64,000 nt of DNA, taken from Streptomyces sp. NBC_00690. GTDB taxonomy: Bacteria; Actinomycetota; Actinomycetes; Streptomycetales; Streptomycetaceae. The position numbers and the translations under genes are program-made. The stretch lies in the NCBI RefSeq assembly GCF_036226685.1, contig NZ_CP109009.1, positions 7,095,501-7,159,500 of the forward strand, given 5' to 3'. A model generated the notes under the pieces. That model worked only from the letters and a program-made list of their open reading frames with translations. It was not told where the DNA came from and ran no database searches. This document shows, piece after piece, positions 9,482 to 18,095 of the stretch; position 1 is the stretch's first letter, and each line of letters starts with the position of its first letter.

Positions 9482-10818
9482 TGTCCGGGATGCTCGACAG
9501 CGGAGCCAAACTCACCACGGACACCGGGGAGGAGGTGTCCGTCGCCGATATGTTGGGCGCCGGCGGCCAGGGCGAGGTCTACCGGGTCAGGACCCACGCC
9601 GGCGACAAGGCCCTCAAGTGGTACTACCCGGCGTGCGCCACCCCGGAGCAGCGAACCATCGTCGAGGGCCTGGTCGGTCGTGACTTCGAGGACGACCGGT
9701 TCCTCTGGCCCCAGACCTTCGTCACCGGGGGCAGGCACGGTGGGTTCGGCTACCTCATGGACATTCGACCCGACCGGTTCAAGGGACTGCCCGCACTCTT
9801 CCGCCGCCAGCTCAAGACCAACCCACTGGCCCTGATCACCGCCGGGCTCCAGATGGTCGAGGCGTACCAGGCACTGCACTCCCGCGGCATCGCCTACCGG
9901 GACATCTCCTGGGGCAACATCTTCTTCGACCCCGACAACGGCGATGTTCTCGTCTGCGACAACGACAACGCCGTGAGCGAGGGCGACAGCACCGGCATCT
10001 CGGGAACCATGGAATTCATGGCACCCGAGCTGGTGCGCGGCGACCAGGGCGCCGTCCCCGGCACCCAGACCGACCTCCACTCCCTGTCCGTCCTGCTCTT
10101 CATGCTGCTGATGAACCACCATCCGCTGAAAGGTCGGGCCGAGTTGGAGATCCGCTGTCTCGACGAGGCAGCGGAGAGGCGGCTCTACGGAAAACGCCCC
10201 ATGTTCATCTTCGACCCGGTCAGCGACGACAACCGGCCCGACCCCGTCGAACACGGCACCGTCCTCGCGACCTGGGCGGTGGCGCCGCCCGTCCTCCAGA
10301 AGCTCTTCACCCAGAACTTCACCGAAGGACTTCACGACGGCATGCGCAGGGTCCGCGAGACCCAGTGGCGGCACGCCCTGAGCGAGGTGCGTGACACCAT
10401 CGTGGTCTGCGCGGGCTGCGGACGGCAGAACATGACGGAACCACGATCCTCGACCCCCGGCATCTGCTGGTCCTGCAACCGCGTCCTGATGCTGCCGCCG
10501 CGGCTCGTCGTCACCACCCACCGTCCCAAGGTCGAACGGAACCTACGACTGCGCCGGGCTGCCCGGGTGTACGACCACCATCTGCACGCCGAGCCGACAC
10601 GTCATCGCTACGACGCGGATTCCGTGGTGGCGGAGTTGGCGGAACATCCCCAGAAGCCCGGTAAGTACGGACTCACCAACCGATCGCGCGAGACCTGGAT
10701 CACCCGTAGGTCGGACGGCACCACCCAACAGGTGGCACCAGGGCAGAGCGTGCCCCTCAGGGCCGGGCTGGAGATCCAGCTCGGGAGCTCGGCCCGGGCC
10801 GTGGTCAGCGCGGACTGA
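9481..10818 (+). CDS. Degenerate Ser/Thr protein kinase with zinc ribbon and FHA-like tail
   Basis: 445 aa from the ATG at 9481; the frame stays open upstream, but the phosphatase coding region occupies it. Kinase features are the Gly-rich loop G-A-G-G-Q-G-E-V (26-33), Lys46, catalytic loop Y-R-D-I-S-W-G-N (139-146), a D-N-D in place of DFG (160-162) and A-P-E (181-183). Both HRD and DFG are altered, yet K46, D141, N146 and a metal-site aspartate remain, so activity is plausible. A zinc ribbon follows (C310/C313, C329/C332), then a beta-rich FHA-like region at about 365-440. It is the last gene of the operon, ending just before a strong terminator-like palindrome. Confidence 0.85.
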   Translation: MSGMLDSGAKLTTDTGEEVSVADMLGAGGQGEVYRVRTHAGDKALKWYYPACATPEQRTIVEGLVGRDFEDDRFLWPQTFVTGGRHGGFGYLMDIRPDRFKGLPALFRRQLKTNPLALITAGLQMVEAYQALHSRGIAYRDISWGNIFFDPDNGDVLVCDNDNAVSEGDSTGISGTMEFMAPELVRGDQGAVPGTQTDLHSLSVLLFMLLMNHHPLKGRAELEIRCLDEAAERRLYGKRPMFIFDPVSDDNRPDPVEHGTVLATWAVAPPVLQKLFTQNFTEGLHDGMRRVRETQWRHALSEVRDTIVVCAGCGRQNMTEPRSSTPGICWSCNRVLMLPPRLVVTTHRPKVERNLRLRRAARVYDHHLHAEPTRHRYDADSVVAELAEHPQKPGKYGLTNRSRETWITRRSDGTTQQVAPGQSVPLRAGLEIQLGSSARAVVSAD

Positions 10819-10919
10819 CATCACCGCGGTGCCGGTCTCCCGAGACCCGGAGTCCGGCACCCGGGCGCATGCCCATGGCGGGCAGGAAAGCTGTGGCTGC
10901 CCCCGCGCAACGCTCCGAC

Positions 10920-10947
10920 GGGCGTGGTGCCGGCCGGCACCACGCCC
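10920..10947. terminator. Perfect 28-bp palindrome, bidirectional terminator candidate
   Basis: A perfect inverted repeat (arms GGGCGTGGTGCCGG) lies between the convergent kinase gene and the minus-strand 114-aa gene. A weaker 7-bp stem (10829-10835 with 10854-10860) sits just after the kinase stop. No T-tract follows, which is usual in high-GC actinomycetes. Position between convergent genes supports termination from both sides. Confidence 0.6.
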
Positions 10948-10959
10948 CTGAGGCCAGGT

Positions 10960-11304
10960 CTAGAGCCCGATCACACCACCCAGTGCCTGGGCCAGGGCCA
11001 GCGCTGCTCCGCCCGCCCCGGCACCGGCCTGGATCGCGTCCAACCAGCGGCGCACCCGCCCCTGGTCGACCGCACGGCCCTCCTGCTGTGCGCTGACGAT
11101 CTCGCCCTGCAACAACTCCGCGTCGCCGACGAGTCCGGGCTGCTCCGCCCGCAACTGCTCCACCAACTCAGCGGCGAGCCGTACGGCCTCCGCCGCCGAG
11201 GCACCATGGTTGATCTGCACCCGTCCCTGGCCGTCCACGTTCACCCCGTGGTCACCGAACTGGTTCTGTCCACCACTGACACTGCCGATGTTGTACGTGT
11301 TCAT
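10960..11304 (-). CDS. Small protein with an N-terminal NIGSV/NQFG motif and a helical body
   Basis: A 114-aa protein, ATG behind GGGGAGAG. Residues 3-20 hold T-Y-N-I-G-S-V and G-G-Q-N-Q-F-G, a motif that recurs at the C-terminus of the neighbouring 503-aa protein. The rest is helical (V-R-L-A-A-E-L-V-E-Q-L-R) with a Gly/Ala-rich, hydrophobic C-terminal helix. It follows the 503-aa gene by 24 bp, so they are co-transcribed, and it converges on the kinase/GTPase operon. It resembles the small helical adaptor-type proteins seen around Streptomyces conflict genes, but I cannot assign a family with confidence. Confidence 0.75.
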   Translation of the reverse strand: MNTYNIGSVSGGQNQFGDHGVNVDGQGRVQINHGASAAEAVRLAAELVEQLRAEQPGLVGDAELLQGEIVSAQQEGRAVDQGRVRRWLDAIQAGAGAGGAALALAQALGGVIGL

Positions 11305-11469
11305 CGCTCTCCCCGAAGTGATGCGTAGCTATGTCGTCGTGGCGCCACCCGCAGGGGACGCCGGAGCCTGGCCCGCCGGTTGCCCGGGACCGCCGCCCTG
11401 TTGGGCGCTGTTGGTGCCGTAGTTGCCGAACTGGTTCTGCCCGCCCTGCACACTGCCGATGTTGTACGT
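11255..11469. repeat. 44-bp imperfect direct repeat in two adjacent genes
   Basis: Copies lie at 11255-11298 and 11426-11469, each encoding the NIGSV...NQFG motif on the minus strand, at the start of one gene and near the end of the other. Only a handful of positions differ, mostly silent or in the linker, pointing to duplication or strong conservation of the motif. Confidence 0.75.
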
Positions 11470-12840
11470 CTGGTTGTTGATCACCTTCTGGGCCCGGGCG
11501 AAGTCACTGGTGTCGATGTTGTGATTCTTCAGGAACTTCTCCGTGGCCACCAAGACACCCTGCTGGAGACGTTGCAACACGTCCAGGGCGTCCATCCGCT
11601 CGTCGAAGTCCATCTCGTCCACCGGCCGGGCGGCACGCTCCCGCAGACTGTCCGTCGCTCCGTAGTCGTACACGACGTGGTGTTTGGAGATCTCCCGACG
11701 GATCTTGCGCAACCGCTTGTTCCGCTGCGACTGCGCCGACGCGCGGCGTTGGATCCGGCCCCCCGAGCTGAACAACATCCAACGCAGGCTCTTGGACGTC
11801 GCCTTGACCAACTCCCACCACTCCTCGAAGCCACCGAGGGGGATGTAGGCGACGTGGTCGAACCGCAGCTGTACGGGCGGGAGCACATAGGCCGCCACCT
11901 GCCAGGACAACCGGTCCAGCGTACGACGGGCCCGTAGGTGCATCGACACCACGAACTTGCCACCGGGGCCGACCACTTCGAGGCTGAGATAGGTCCGCAT
12001 CCCGCCGCCCTCCTGGAGCACACCGGACTGGACCAACCGCTCGTCGATCCTCGGCAGCGGACGACCAAGCGGGTCCGGCAGCAGATCAGCACCCAACGCC
12101 CGTACGTGCAGACCCCGCACGTACAGCCGATTGCGCGCCCGTAGCCCGCTCAGGCCCGCAATGCCACCCATCTCACGGGCCATGTAGGCGTGCAGGTCCA
12201 CGGTGTCGAAGGGCAGGATGGTGAGCTTTCCACCACCCGGGGCGTCATCGGGCCGACCCACGTCGATGCTCGGCCACACGTCCTCCTTGATCCGCACCCC
12301 ACTGCCGACAAAGGGGTTGTCGGCCTCGGCCTGTGCGTCGTACGGGACGACGTTCGCCCTGCGCAGGGCACGGAGGCGATCCTCGACCTCCTGTTCCACG
12401 CCGGGAGCGAGGTCCTGCGGCCGGTCCTTGCCGCGGTAGGCGTCCCGGGCGGCGCGCCAGGCCAGGTGGAGTGCGCGGTGGACCAGAACCGCCGCGGCCA
12501 GCAGGGCCAGGCCGGCACTCGCTGCCAGTACGGCGGCGGTCTGCTGGGCGCCGTTCGTCAACGAGACCAGCGCACCGATCGACGTCCCGATCAGGGCGAC
12601 GAGCACGAACAACAGTTGGGCGTCCCGCCGTCTCCTGCGCAGCTGCGCGGCGCTCGCGTGACGCACCAGGGCGACGAGATTGATGCCCAGGGGTAAGCCG
12701 ATGGCCTTCAACCGGTCCGCGGTGAACTCGTCCAGCACCTCCTGGGCGAAGCGTTCGTCGAGATGGGTGTGTGCGCACAGTTGCCGTGTGACGGCGTCCT
12801 CGCGGTACTGCGGCAGAGATGGCAGGGCGCGTGGCGTCAT
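11329..12840 (-). CDS. Two-TM membrane protein with a C-terminal NIGSV/NQFG motif
   Basis: A 503-aa protein, ATG start with a GGAGGGGG ribosome site. The N-terminal cytosolic helical segment (1-70) ends in an Arg cluster, then comes a hairpin of two membrane helices at about 74-95 and 101-125. A large soluble domain of unknown fold (130-450) includes an aromatic-rich F-E-E-W-W segment. The tail carries T-Y-N-I-G-S-V...Q-N-Q-F-G at 458-472, followed by a Pro/Gly/Gln-rich end. The motif is shared with the next gene and suggests a common binding partner or homotypic contact. The topology suits a membrane sensor or effector. Function is unknown; partnership with the adjacent operon is inference from proximity. 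Confidence 0.8.
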   Translation of the reverse strand: MTPRALPSLPQYREDAVTRQLCAHTHLDERFAQEVLDEFTADRLKAIGLPLGINLVALVRHASAAQLRRRRRDAQLLFVLVALIGTSIGALVSLTNGAQQTAAVLAASAGLALLAAAVLVHRALHLAWRAARDAYRGKDRPQDLAPGVEQEVEDRLRALRRANVVPYDAQAEADNPFVGSGVRIKEDVWPSIDVGRPDDAPGGGKLTILPFDTVDLHAYMAREMGGIAGLSGLRARNRLYVRGLHVRALGADLLPDPLGRPLPRIDERLVQSGVLQEGGGMRTYLSLEVVGPGGKFVVSMHLRARRTLDRLSWQVAAYVLPPVQLRFDHVAYIPLGGFEEWWELVKATSKSLRWMLFSSGGRIQRRASAQSQRNKRLRKIRREISKHHVVYDYGATDSLRERAARPVDEMDFDERMDALDVLQRLQQGVLVATEKFLKNHNIDTSDFARAQKVINNQTYNIGSVQGGQNQFGNYGTNSAQQGGGPGQPAGQAPASPAGGATTT

Positions 12841-13024
12841 GGGTCCCCCTCCGGTGATGCCGCTCTCAGCCTAGACACCGGCCCGCTCGCTGTCCGCTGA
12901 TCACGCGTGGCGGGGCGTGCGCCCCGCAGGGAGGATGCCTGTTCCCCGGCCCCCGCGCCAGATCCCGGCGCCGAGCGACCACACGGACGCTCCGCGGGGT
13001 GGCCGGCGCAGTCGGACGGCTCGA

Positions 13025-13852
13025 TCAGCGGGTCAGATCGATGCAGGGACGGCTGGCACCCGAGCCGTCCCACAGCACGGCGAACCCCGCCCGGCGAAAG
13101 GCCGCTACCACCCGCGTTCCCGCGCGTTCCATCTCTGCCGCAGTCCCCTCGGGCGCTCCCCAGAAGGCGAGGTGCAACTGTCCCGTGGCCCGGGCACGCC
13201 GGGTGTCCTGTCGGGTGGTGAAGCAGAACCCCACCAGGGCGTCGAGGTCAGCACCTCGGGCGTGGAACTCGTCGCGACAGTCGGAGAAAGCATCGGACTG
13301 GGTGGTGCCCGTACCGGCAAGGGCGATGAATCCGTCGGTGTTCAACTCGGCGAACACCCGTGCGATGCGCTTCTTCGCCCCGCGCCAATCGGATTTGGAC
13401 CAACTCCCCGTCGGTTGCGGGTCCGTCGTCGATGCCTCTGCCGACCCTGGCACCGGTGTTCTCGCCGGCCCTCCACCCATCGCGACCTCGATGAGCCCGA
13501 TGACTTCCTCGGCGGCGGCATTGACCGTGATGTGGTTGCCATGGCCGTCCCGGACGTCGGGATCCGCTCCATGTGCGAGGAGCAGCGCGACCGGCTCGGG
13601 TGCCGAGGAGAACTCGGCGGCCAAGTACAGGGCCGTGCGTCCGTCCCGGCTCGGTTGCTCGACGGGAGCCCCATGGGCCAGGAGGACCGCAAGGGTCTCG
13701 GTGGCCGCGAAGGGGTCCTCGCCCGTGGCCATGGCGGCCCAGTGCAGCGCGCTCCAACCAGCCCCGTCGAGCGCGGTCACATCAGCACCGGTGTCCAGGG
13801 CGGATCGCAACGCCGTCGCATCGCCCCGACGCGCGGCAGCGAACATATCCAT
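13025..13852 (-). CDS. Ankyrin-repeat protein with DUF6891-like C-terminus
   Basis: 275 aa from the ATG at 13852, chosen because GGAGG lies 5 nt upstream; a GTG 18 bp earlier lacks a site. The N-terminal half has about three ankyrin repeats, with L-H-W-A-A, L-Y-L-A-A and L-L-A-H-G-A-D-P consensus pieces. A linker near residue 130 precedes an alpha/beta C-terminal domain like that in actinobacterial DUF6891 proteins. The repeats imply a protein-binding role. The gene lies about 20 bp downstream of fdhD and may share its transcript, though no functional tie to formate dehydrogenase is evident. Confidence 0.82.
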   Translation of the reverse strand: MDMFAAARRGDATALRSALDTGADVTALDGAGWSALHWAAMATGEDPFAATETLAVLLAHGAPVEQPSRDGRTALYLAAEFSSAPEPVALLLAHGADPDVRDGHGNHITVNAAAEEVIGLIEVAMGGGPARTPVPGSAEASTTDPQPTGSWSKSDWRGAKKRIARVFAELNTDGFIALAGTGTTQSDAFSDCRDEFHARGADLDALVGFCFTTRQDTRRARATGQLHLAFWGAPEGTAAEMERAGTRVVAAFRRAGFAVLWDGSGASRPCIDLTR

Positions 13853-13874
13853 CGACTCCTCCAGAGCCACTCGA

Positions 13875-14714
13875 TCAGTCTTCGCTCGCGAAGGCGATGC
13901 GGCCTTCCCCCGCGTAGACGTTCATCGAGCTGCCGCGCAGGAACCCGACGAGAGTCAACCCCGACTCGGACGCCAGATCAACCGCCAGCGACGAGGGCGC
14001 GGACACCGCGGCGAGCACGGGGATTCCGGCCATCACGGCCTTCTGCGCCAACTCGAACGAAGCGCGCCCCGACACCAGGAGGACGGCTCGTGACAGTGGC
14101 AAGCCGCCCTGCTGCACGGCCCGGCCGATCAGTTTGTCGACGGCGTTGTGACGACCCACGTCCTCACGCAGGTCGAGCAGTTCGCCCGATTCGGAGAACA
14201 GCCCGGCGGCGTGCAGCCCCCCGGTCCGGTCGAAGACCCGCTGCGCCGCGCGCAAACGGTCGGGGAGCGCGGCGAGTAGCGCGGGCGTGACACGGACCGG
14301 GGGAGTGTCGGCGATGGGGAATCGGGTGGACGTCCTGACGGCATCGAGGCTCGCCTTTCCGCACAGGCCGCAGGACGAGGTGGTGTACACATGCCGTTCC
14401 AGACTGATGTCCGGAACGGTGACGCCGGGTGCGAGCCGTACATCTACGACGTTGTACGTATTCACACCGTCCGCGGTCGCTCCCGCGCAGTAGGTGATGG
14501 AACGCAATTCCTCCGCAGTGCCGATCACTCCCTCGCTGACGAGGAATCCCGTCGCGAGAGCGAAGTCATCCCCCGGGGTGCGCATGGTGATCGCCAGCGG
14601 TTTGCCGTTGAGCCGTATCTCCAGCGGCTCCTCGGCGACCAGGGTGTCGGGGCGGGTGGACACCACGCCATCCCGGATACGGAGGGTGCGGCGGCGCTCG
14701 GTGGCCCGTCCCAT
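13875..14714 (-). CDS. fdhD: Formate dehydrogenase accessory sulfurtransferase FdhD
   Basis: 279 aa from the ATG at 14714 (AAGGGAG upstream); the longer open frame above it lacks a site. FdhD transfers sulfur from a cysteine desulfurase to the bis-MGD molybdenum cofactor of formate dehydrogenase and relatives. Family marks are visible: the C-G-L-C active pair at residues 115/118, the [10 protein letters not shown] segment, [12 protein letters not shown] and V-S-G-R-A-S-F-E. Length is normal. No formate dehydrogenase gene is in the window, so its client lies elsewhere. It is divergent from the KAS III gene. Confidence 0.95.
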   Translation of the reverse strand: MGRATERRRTLRIRDGVVSTRPDTLVAEEPLEIRLNGKPLAITMRTPGDDFALATGFLVSEGVIGTAEELRSITYCAGATADGVNTYNVVDVRLAPGVTVPDISLERHVYTTSSCGLCGKASLDAVRTSTRFPIADTPPVRVTPALLAALPDRLRAAQRVFDRTGGLHAAGLFSESGELLDLREDVGRHNAVDKLIGRAVQQGGLPLSRAVLLVSGRASFELAQKAVMAGIPVLAAVSAPSSLAVDLASESGLTLVGFLRGSSMNVYAGEGRIAFASED

Positions 14715-15141
14715 GCGGCTCCCTTTCCATCCATCGATCTCTGGGTGTCCGGAGGTGCCACGCCCTTCGACGTCATGGTGGCCCGGCTTCTGCGAGGTGG
14801 GCCCGGCGCCCCGGTACGTCCCATTCTCCCGCACCGCGGGGCCGTGACGTCGGCCGCCCCGACGCTGATGGACAGGGGTCTCGTCCAGCGCTGCTGCGGC
14901 CTCTCGCACCGGCCATGGCGACCATGATCACAAGAGACGCAGATCACGTCCGCCCCATGAAAGTCAATTGGTTTGCCACACTCGGGGGGCTGCCGACCAC
15001 TGCCGAACACTCTGCCCGCGTCGCAATCCTTCCGGAAGCTCCAAATTCAGGGGGCCTAATCCTGTTGGATCACCTGCCCTCGTACCGGTTGGTAGCAGCC
15101 AAGACTTGGGTCTTCCACTGCCCGCATGGAGGGGATCGCAG
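14715..15141. promoter_or_regulatory. Divergent promoter region between fdhD and the KAS III gene
   Basis: 427 bp without a supported gene. It has a lower-GC stretch around 14928-14985 and 15040-15115, where promoters for the flanking divergent genes are expected. No convincing -10/-35 pair, riboswitch or operator was found by eye. Confidence 0.4.
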
Positions 15142-16116
15142 ATGACCGGTTCACGTATCACCGCCCTAGGGCACTACCAGCCCGCCACCGTACTCACGAA
15201 TGAGGACATCGCCGCTCTGGTCGACACCAGCGACGAATGGATTCGGACGCGGGTCGGGATCGAGACCCGCCACCGTGCCGCGGACGACGAACCGGTCGAC
15301 GAGCTGGCCGCGCACGCCGGTGCCAAGGCGATCGCAGCGGCCGGTCTCACTCCGCAGGACATCGGGCTGGTCCTGGTGGCCACGTCGACCGCGATCGACC
15401 GGTCACCGAACATGGCGGCCCGGGTGGCAGCGCGGCTGGGCATGGAGTCGCCAGCGGTGATGGACCTCAATGTGGTCTGTGCCGGTTTCACCCATGCCCT
15501 GGCCACCGCCGACCACGCCGTCAGGGCAGGGGCCGCCGAACGCGTCCTGGTGATCGGTGCCGACAAGATGACCGCGATCACCGACTGGAGCGATCGCACC
15601 ACCTGTGTTCTCGTCGGCGACGGCGCTGGCGCGGCGATCGTCGAAGCGGACCCCCTCGGGGTCGATGACCAGGACGGCGAGGGTGGGCATCGCCCGGGCA
15701 TCGGGCCGGTGCTGTGGGGCTCGGTTCCCTCGATGGGCCATGCGGTACGCATCGAGGGGACGCCGCCGCGGTTCGCCCAGGAGGGGCAGACCGTCTACCG
15801 CTGGGCCACGACCCAGCTGCCGCCGATCGCCCGCAAGGTCTGCGAGCGCGCCGGGGTGCTGCCCGAGGAGCTGGCCGCGGTCGTGCTGCACCAGGCGAAC
15901 CTCCGGATCATCGAGCCCCTCGCTCAGAAGATCGGCGCGGTGAATGCGGTGATCGCCCGCGATGTCGTCGAGTCGGGCAACACGTCCGCAGCCTCGATCC
16001 CGATGGCCCTGGCCAAGCTGGTGGAGCGCGGTGAGATCTCCACGGGCGACCCGGTCCTGCTGTTCGGCTTCGGCGGAAACCTGTCGTACGCGGGCCAGGT
16101 CATCCGCTGCCCCTGA
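15142..16116 (+). CDS. Beta-ketoacyl-ACP synthase III (FabH-like)
   Basis: 324 aa from the ATG at 15142 (GGAGGGGA upstream); the open frame continues further up without a site. It condenses an acyl-CoA starter with malonyl-ACP. The Cys-His-Asn triad is intact: C113 in N-V-V-C-A-G-F, H250 in L-H-Q-A-N-L-R-I-I and N280 in S-G-N-T-S-A-A-S. The N-terminal S-D-E-W-I-R-T-R-V-G-I and the final G-F-G-G-N-L-S-Y-A-G are classic KAS III. It stands alone, without acpP, fabD or fabF neighbours, so it is probably a secondary paralogue rather than the essential fabH. Its substrate cannot be read from sequence. Confidence 0.93.
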   Translation: MTGSRITALGHYQPATVLTNEDIAALVDTSDEWIRTRVGIETRHRAADDEPVDELAAHAGAKAIAAAGLTPQDIGLVLVATSTAIDRSPNMAARVAARLGMESPAVMDLNVVCAGFTHALATADHAVRAGAAERVLVIGADKMTAITDWSDRTTCVLVGDGAGAAIVEADPLGVDDQDGEGGHRPGIGPVLWGSVPSMGHAVRIEGTPPRFAQEGQTVYRWATTQLPPIARKVCERAGVLPEELAAVVLHQANLRIIEPLAQKIGAVNAVIARDVVESGNTSAASIPMALAKLVERGEISTGDPVLLFGFGGNLSYAGQVIRCP

Positions 16117-16123
16117 CCCGGGA

Positions 16124-16181
16124 GGCTGTTCCTGACCGGGAAAGCTACCGGTGATCTGGAGGGCTGTCCCTCACCGGGAAA
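16124..16181. repeat. 20-bp imperfect direct repeat after the KAS III gene
   Basis: Two copies, 16124-16143 and 16162-16181, of GGCTGTTCCTGACCGGGAAA with two mismatches, lie between the KAS III stop and the Nudix gene start. They could be a regulator's paired sites for the Nudix promoter or a simple duplication. Confidence 0.5.
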
Positions 16182-16209
16182 TGAGGGTGGCTCCGGCAGA
16201 CTGGACGGC

Positions 16210-16698
16210 ATGGCGACCAAGAGAAGCGCGGGACTCCTTCTGTTCCGCACCCCCGATCGGAGTGGGGCCCTCTCGACAGAGGTTCTGATCGGGCACATGG
16301 GGGGACCTTTCTGGCAGGACCAGGAGGAGCGGGCATGGTCAGCGCCCAAGGGGGAGTACACCCCTGACGAGGAGCCCATGGCTGCCGCGCGTCGGGAGTT
16401 CGAAGAGGAGTTGGGGTTCGCTCCGCCGGAGGGCGATTGGCTGCCTCTCGGCGAGTCCCGACAGCACCACGGAAAGATCGTCACCCTGTGGGCGATGGAA
16501 GCCGATCTCGATCCGGCACCTTTCGTGCCGGGCAACTTCACCATGGAATGGCCGCCGCGCTCGGGCCGACTCATGGAGTTTCCCGAGATCGATCGGGTCG
16601 AGTGGACCGGGGTGGAGGCGGCCCGCACCCGACTCGTACCGGGCCAGTTGGTCTTTCTCGATCGACTTGAAGAACTGCTGGTGTCACGCAGGGGCTGA
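16210..16698 (+). CDS. Nudix hydrolase
   Basis: A 162-aa protein with a Nudix box from G48 to G69, ending R-R-E-F-E-E-E-L-G, so metal-dependent cleavage of a nucleoside-diphosphate-linked substrate is expected. The N-terminal K-R-S-A-G-L-L-L-F and the large W-S-A-P-K-G-E-Y segment resemble the actinobacterial NUDIX group related to diadenosine polyphosphate hydrolases. It starts 93 bp after the KAS III gene and could be read from its own promoter near the direct repeats. The substrate is unknown. Confidence 0.92.
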   Translation: MATKRSAGLLLFRTPDRSGALSTEVLIGHMGGPFWQDQEERAWSAPKGEYTPDEEPMAAARREFEEELGFAPPEGDWLPLGESRQHHGKIVTLWAMEADLDPAPFVPGNFTMEWPPRSGRLMEFPEIDRVEWTGVEAARTRLVPGQLVFLDRLEELLVSRRG

Positions 16699-16721
16699 CG
16701 GCGGCCGTGCGTGCCCCCTGG

Positions 16722-18095
16722 TCAGCCGATTCCCTGTCGGTCGGCCAGCAGCGCGAACTCGCGGTCCGCGGCTTCGGACACCGCACCGACCACGGATTGC
16801 ACCAGCAGTGTCCGGTGCCGCAACAGGGGGATCCGCCGCTCCTCGACCATCACCCGCTCGTCCCATCCCCAGGTTGAAGCAGGGTCCTGTGCCAACAGGA
16901 GCAGCAGATCGTCGACGGCTGCCATCAGCCGCCGGGTGACCTGCGGTGCGTTGGTCGAGGCAGCTCGGATCTCCGCCAGCCCCAGATCGACGAGATCCGT
17001 CCAGTTCGGCACGTCCTGTTCGAGTCTGACCTGCCCCTGTGTATCCCGGTGGTGCAGGGCGCCGAGCGGTTCGTGGGCGAGCGCGGACAGCAACTGCACG
17101 ATTCGGTCCACGCACTGGACCGCCGTCGTCGGATCGTTCACCGCCGGTGAGAGGGCGCGCAGTGCGATGTCCGAGAGCTGTCGCAGCCCCAGTCCGAGGT
17201 CCTGGTGGAACGTGCGCTCGGTGCCGACGTGAACGGCGAACGAGGGCACCCGCAGCCGAGTGTTCGACTTGCCGTGAACGGCCAGCATCGGAGTGCCGGG
17301 AACGACGAAGTCCCCGATGCGGGGGATCAGCCGCAGTACGACCCCCTGCCGTCGGGCCCTTCTGACCAGCCAGGTCACGTTCACATCGCGCAGCACGCCC
17401 GCCCGCCCTCGATAGGGAATGCGGAGGGATTCCGGCGGCAGTTCCACCGGCGTCCCCTCCCCGGTCGGTTGGCGTGCCAGAGCGCGCATCGCCTCCCGGG
17501 TGATTCGATCCACTACGGGCCCCACCTGCATCAATCGCAGGGTCGATGACACATAGGCGATGAACAGCAGCAGACTCAGTGCCACGAGCACCATGGTCAG
17601 CAGGCTCTGGATCACCGGTACGGAGCTGACTCGGCGCGGGTTGATGTCGCTGTCGTAGGAGGTGAGCACCAGGAGGGAGAAGAGGAAGGTGGCCAGGAAG
17701 ATCGTCAGGGTGAGCTTGCTGATGCGACTGCGTACGAAGATCCGCACCACCCGCGGGGTCAACTGACCGCTGGCCATCTGCACGGCCACGAGCGAGATGC
17801 TGAAGACGACACCGATGAAGGTCATCATGGCCGAGCTGATCGTCGTCACGATCGTCTTGGCGTCCTCGGTGATCGACATCAGGGAGCGGACCTCGTCGTA
17901 GGACTGCTCCTCCTTCAGCGCCGTGATCAGCGCGGTGTCGAGCGCGGATGCCCCCACCCACAGCAGCACCGAGAGGACCAGCCCCAATGTGGGCGCGAAC
18001 CACAGGGTGTCCCTCAGATGCTCACGCAGCGGTGAGAGCGGGCGGGGCCGTCGATAGCTGCGAACGCTCACGCGACTGAAGGTAGCGTCACTCAT
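16722..18095 (-). CDS. DUF2254 membrane protein
   Basis: 457 aa from the ATG at 18095 (weak ribosome site); codons further up are out of character. Four hydrophobic segments occur in the N-terminal half (about residues 28-50, 85-110, 128-150 and 165-190), followed by a soluble C-terminal half containing A-V-N-D-P-T-T-A, a typical DUF2254 signature. The family comprises predicted inner-membrane proteins of unknown function. It converges on the Nudix gene and has no operon partner. Confidence 0.88.
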   Translation of the reverse strand: MSDATFSRVSVRSYRRPRPLSPLREHLRDTLWFAPTLGLVLSVLLWVGASALDTALITALKEEQSYDEVRSLMSITEDAKTIVTTISSAMMTFIGVVFSISLVAVQMASGQLTPRVVRIFVRSRISKLTLTIFLATFLFSLLVLTSYDSDINPRRVSSVPVIQSLLTMVLVALSLLLFIAYVSSTLRLMQVGPVVDRITREAMRALARQPTGEGTPVELPPESLRIPYRGRAGVLRDVNVTWLVRRARRQGVVLRLIPRIGDFVVPGTPMLAVHGKSNTRLRVPSFAVHVGTERTFHQDLGLGLRQLSDIALRALSPAVNDPTTAVQCVDRIVQLLSALAHEPLGALHHRDTQGQVRLEQDVPNWTDLVDLGLAEIRAASTNAPQVTRRLMAAVDDLLLLLAQDPASTWGWDERVMVEERRIPLLRHRTLLVQSVVGAVSEAADREFALLADRQGIG

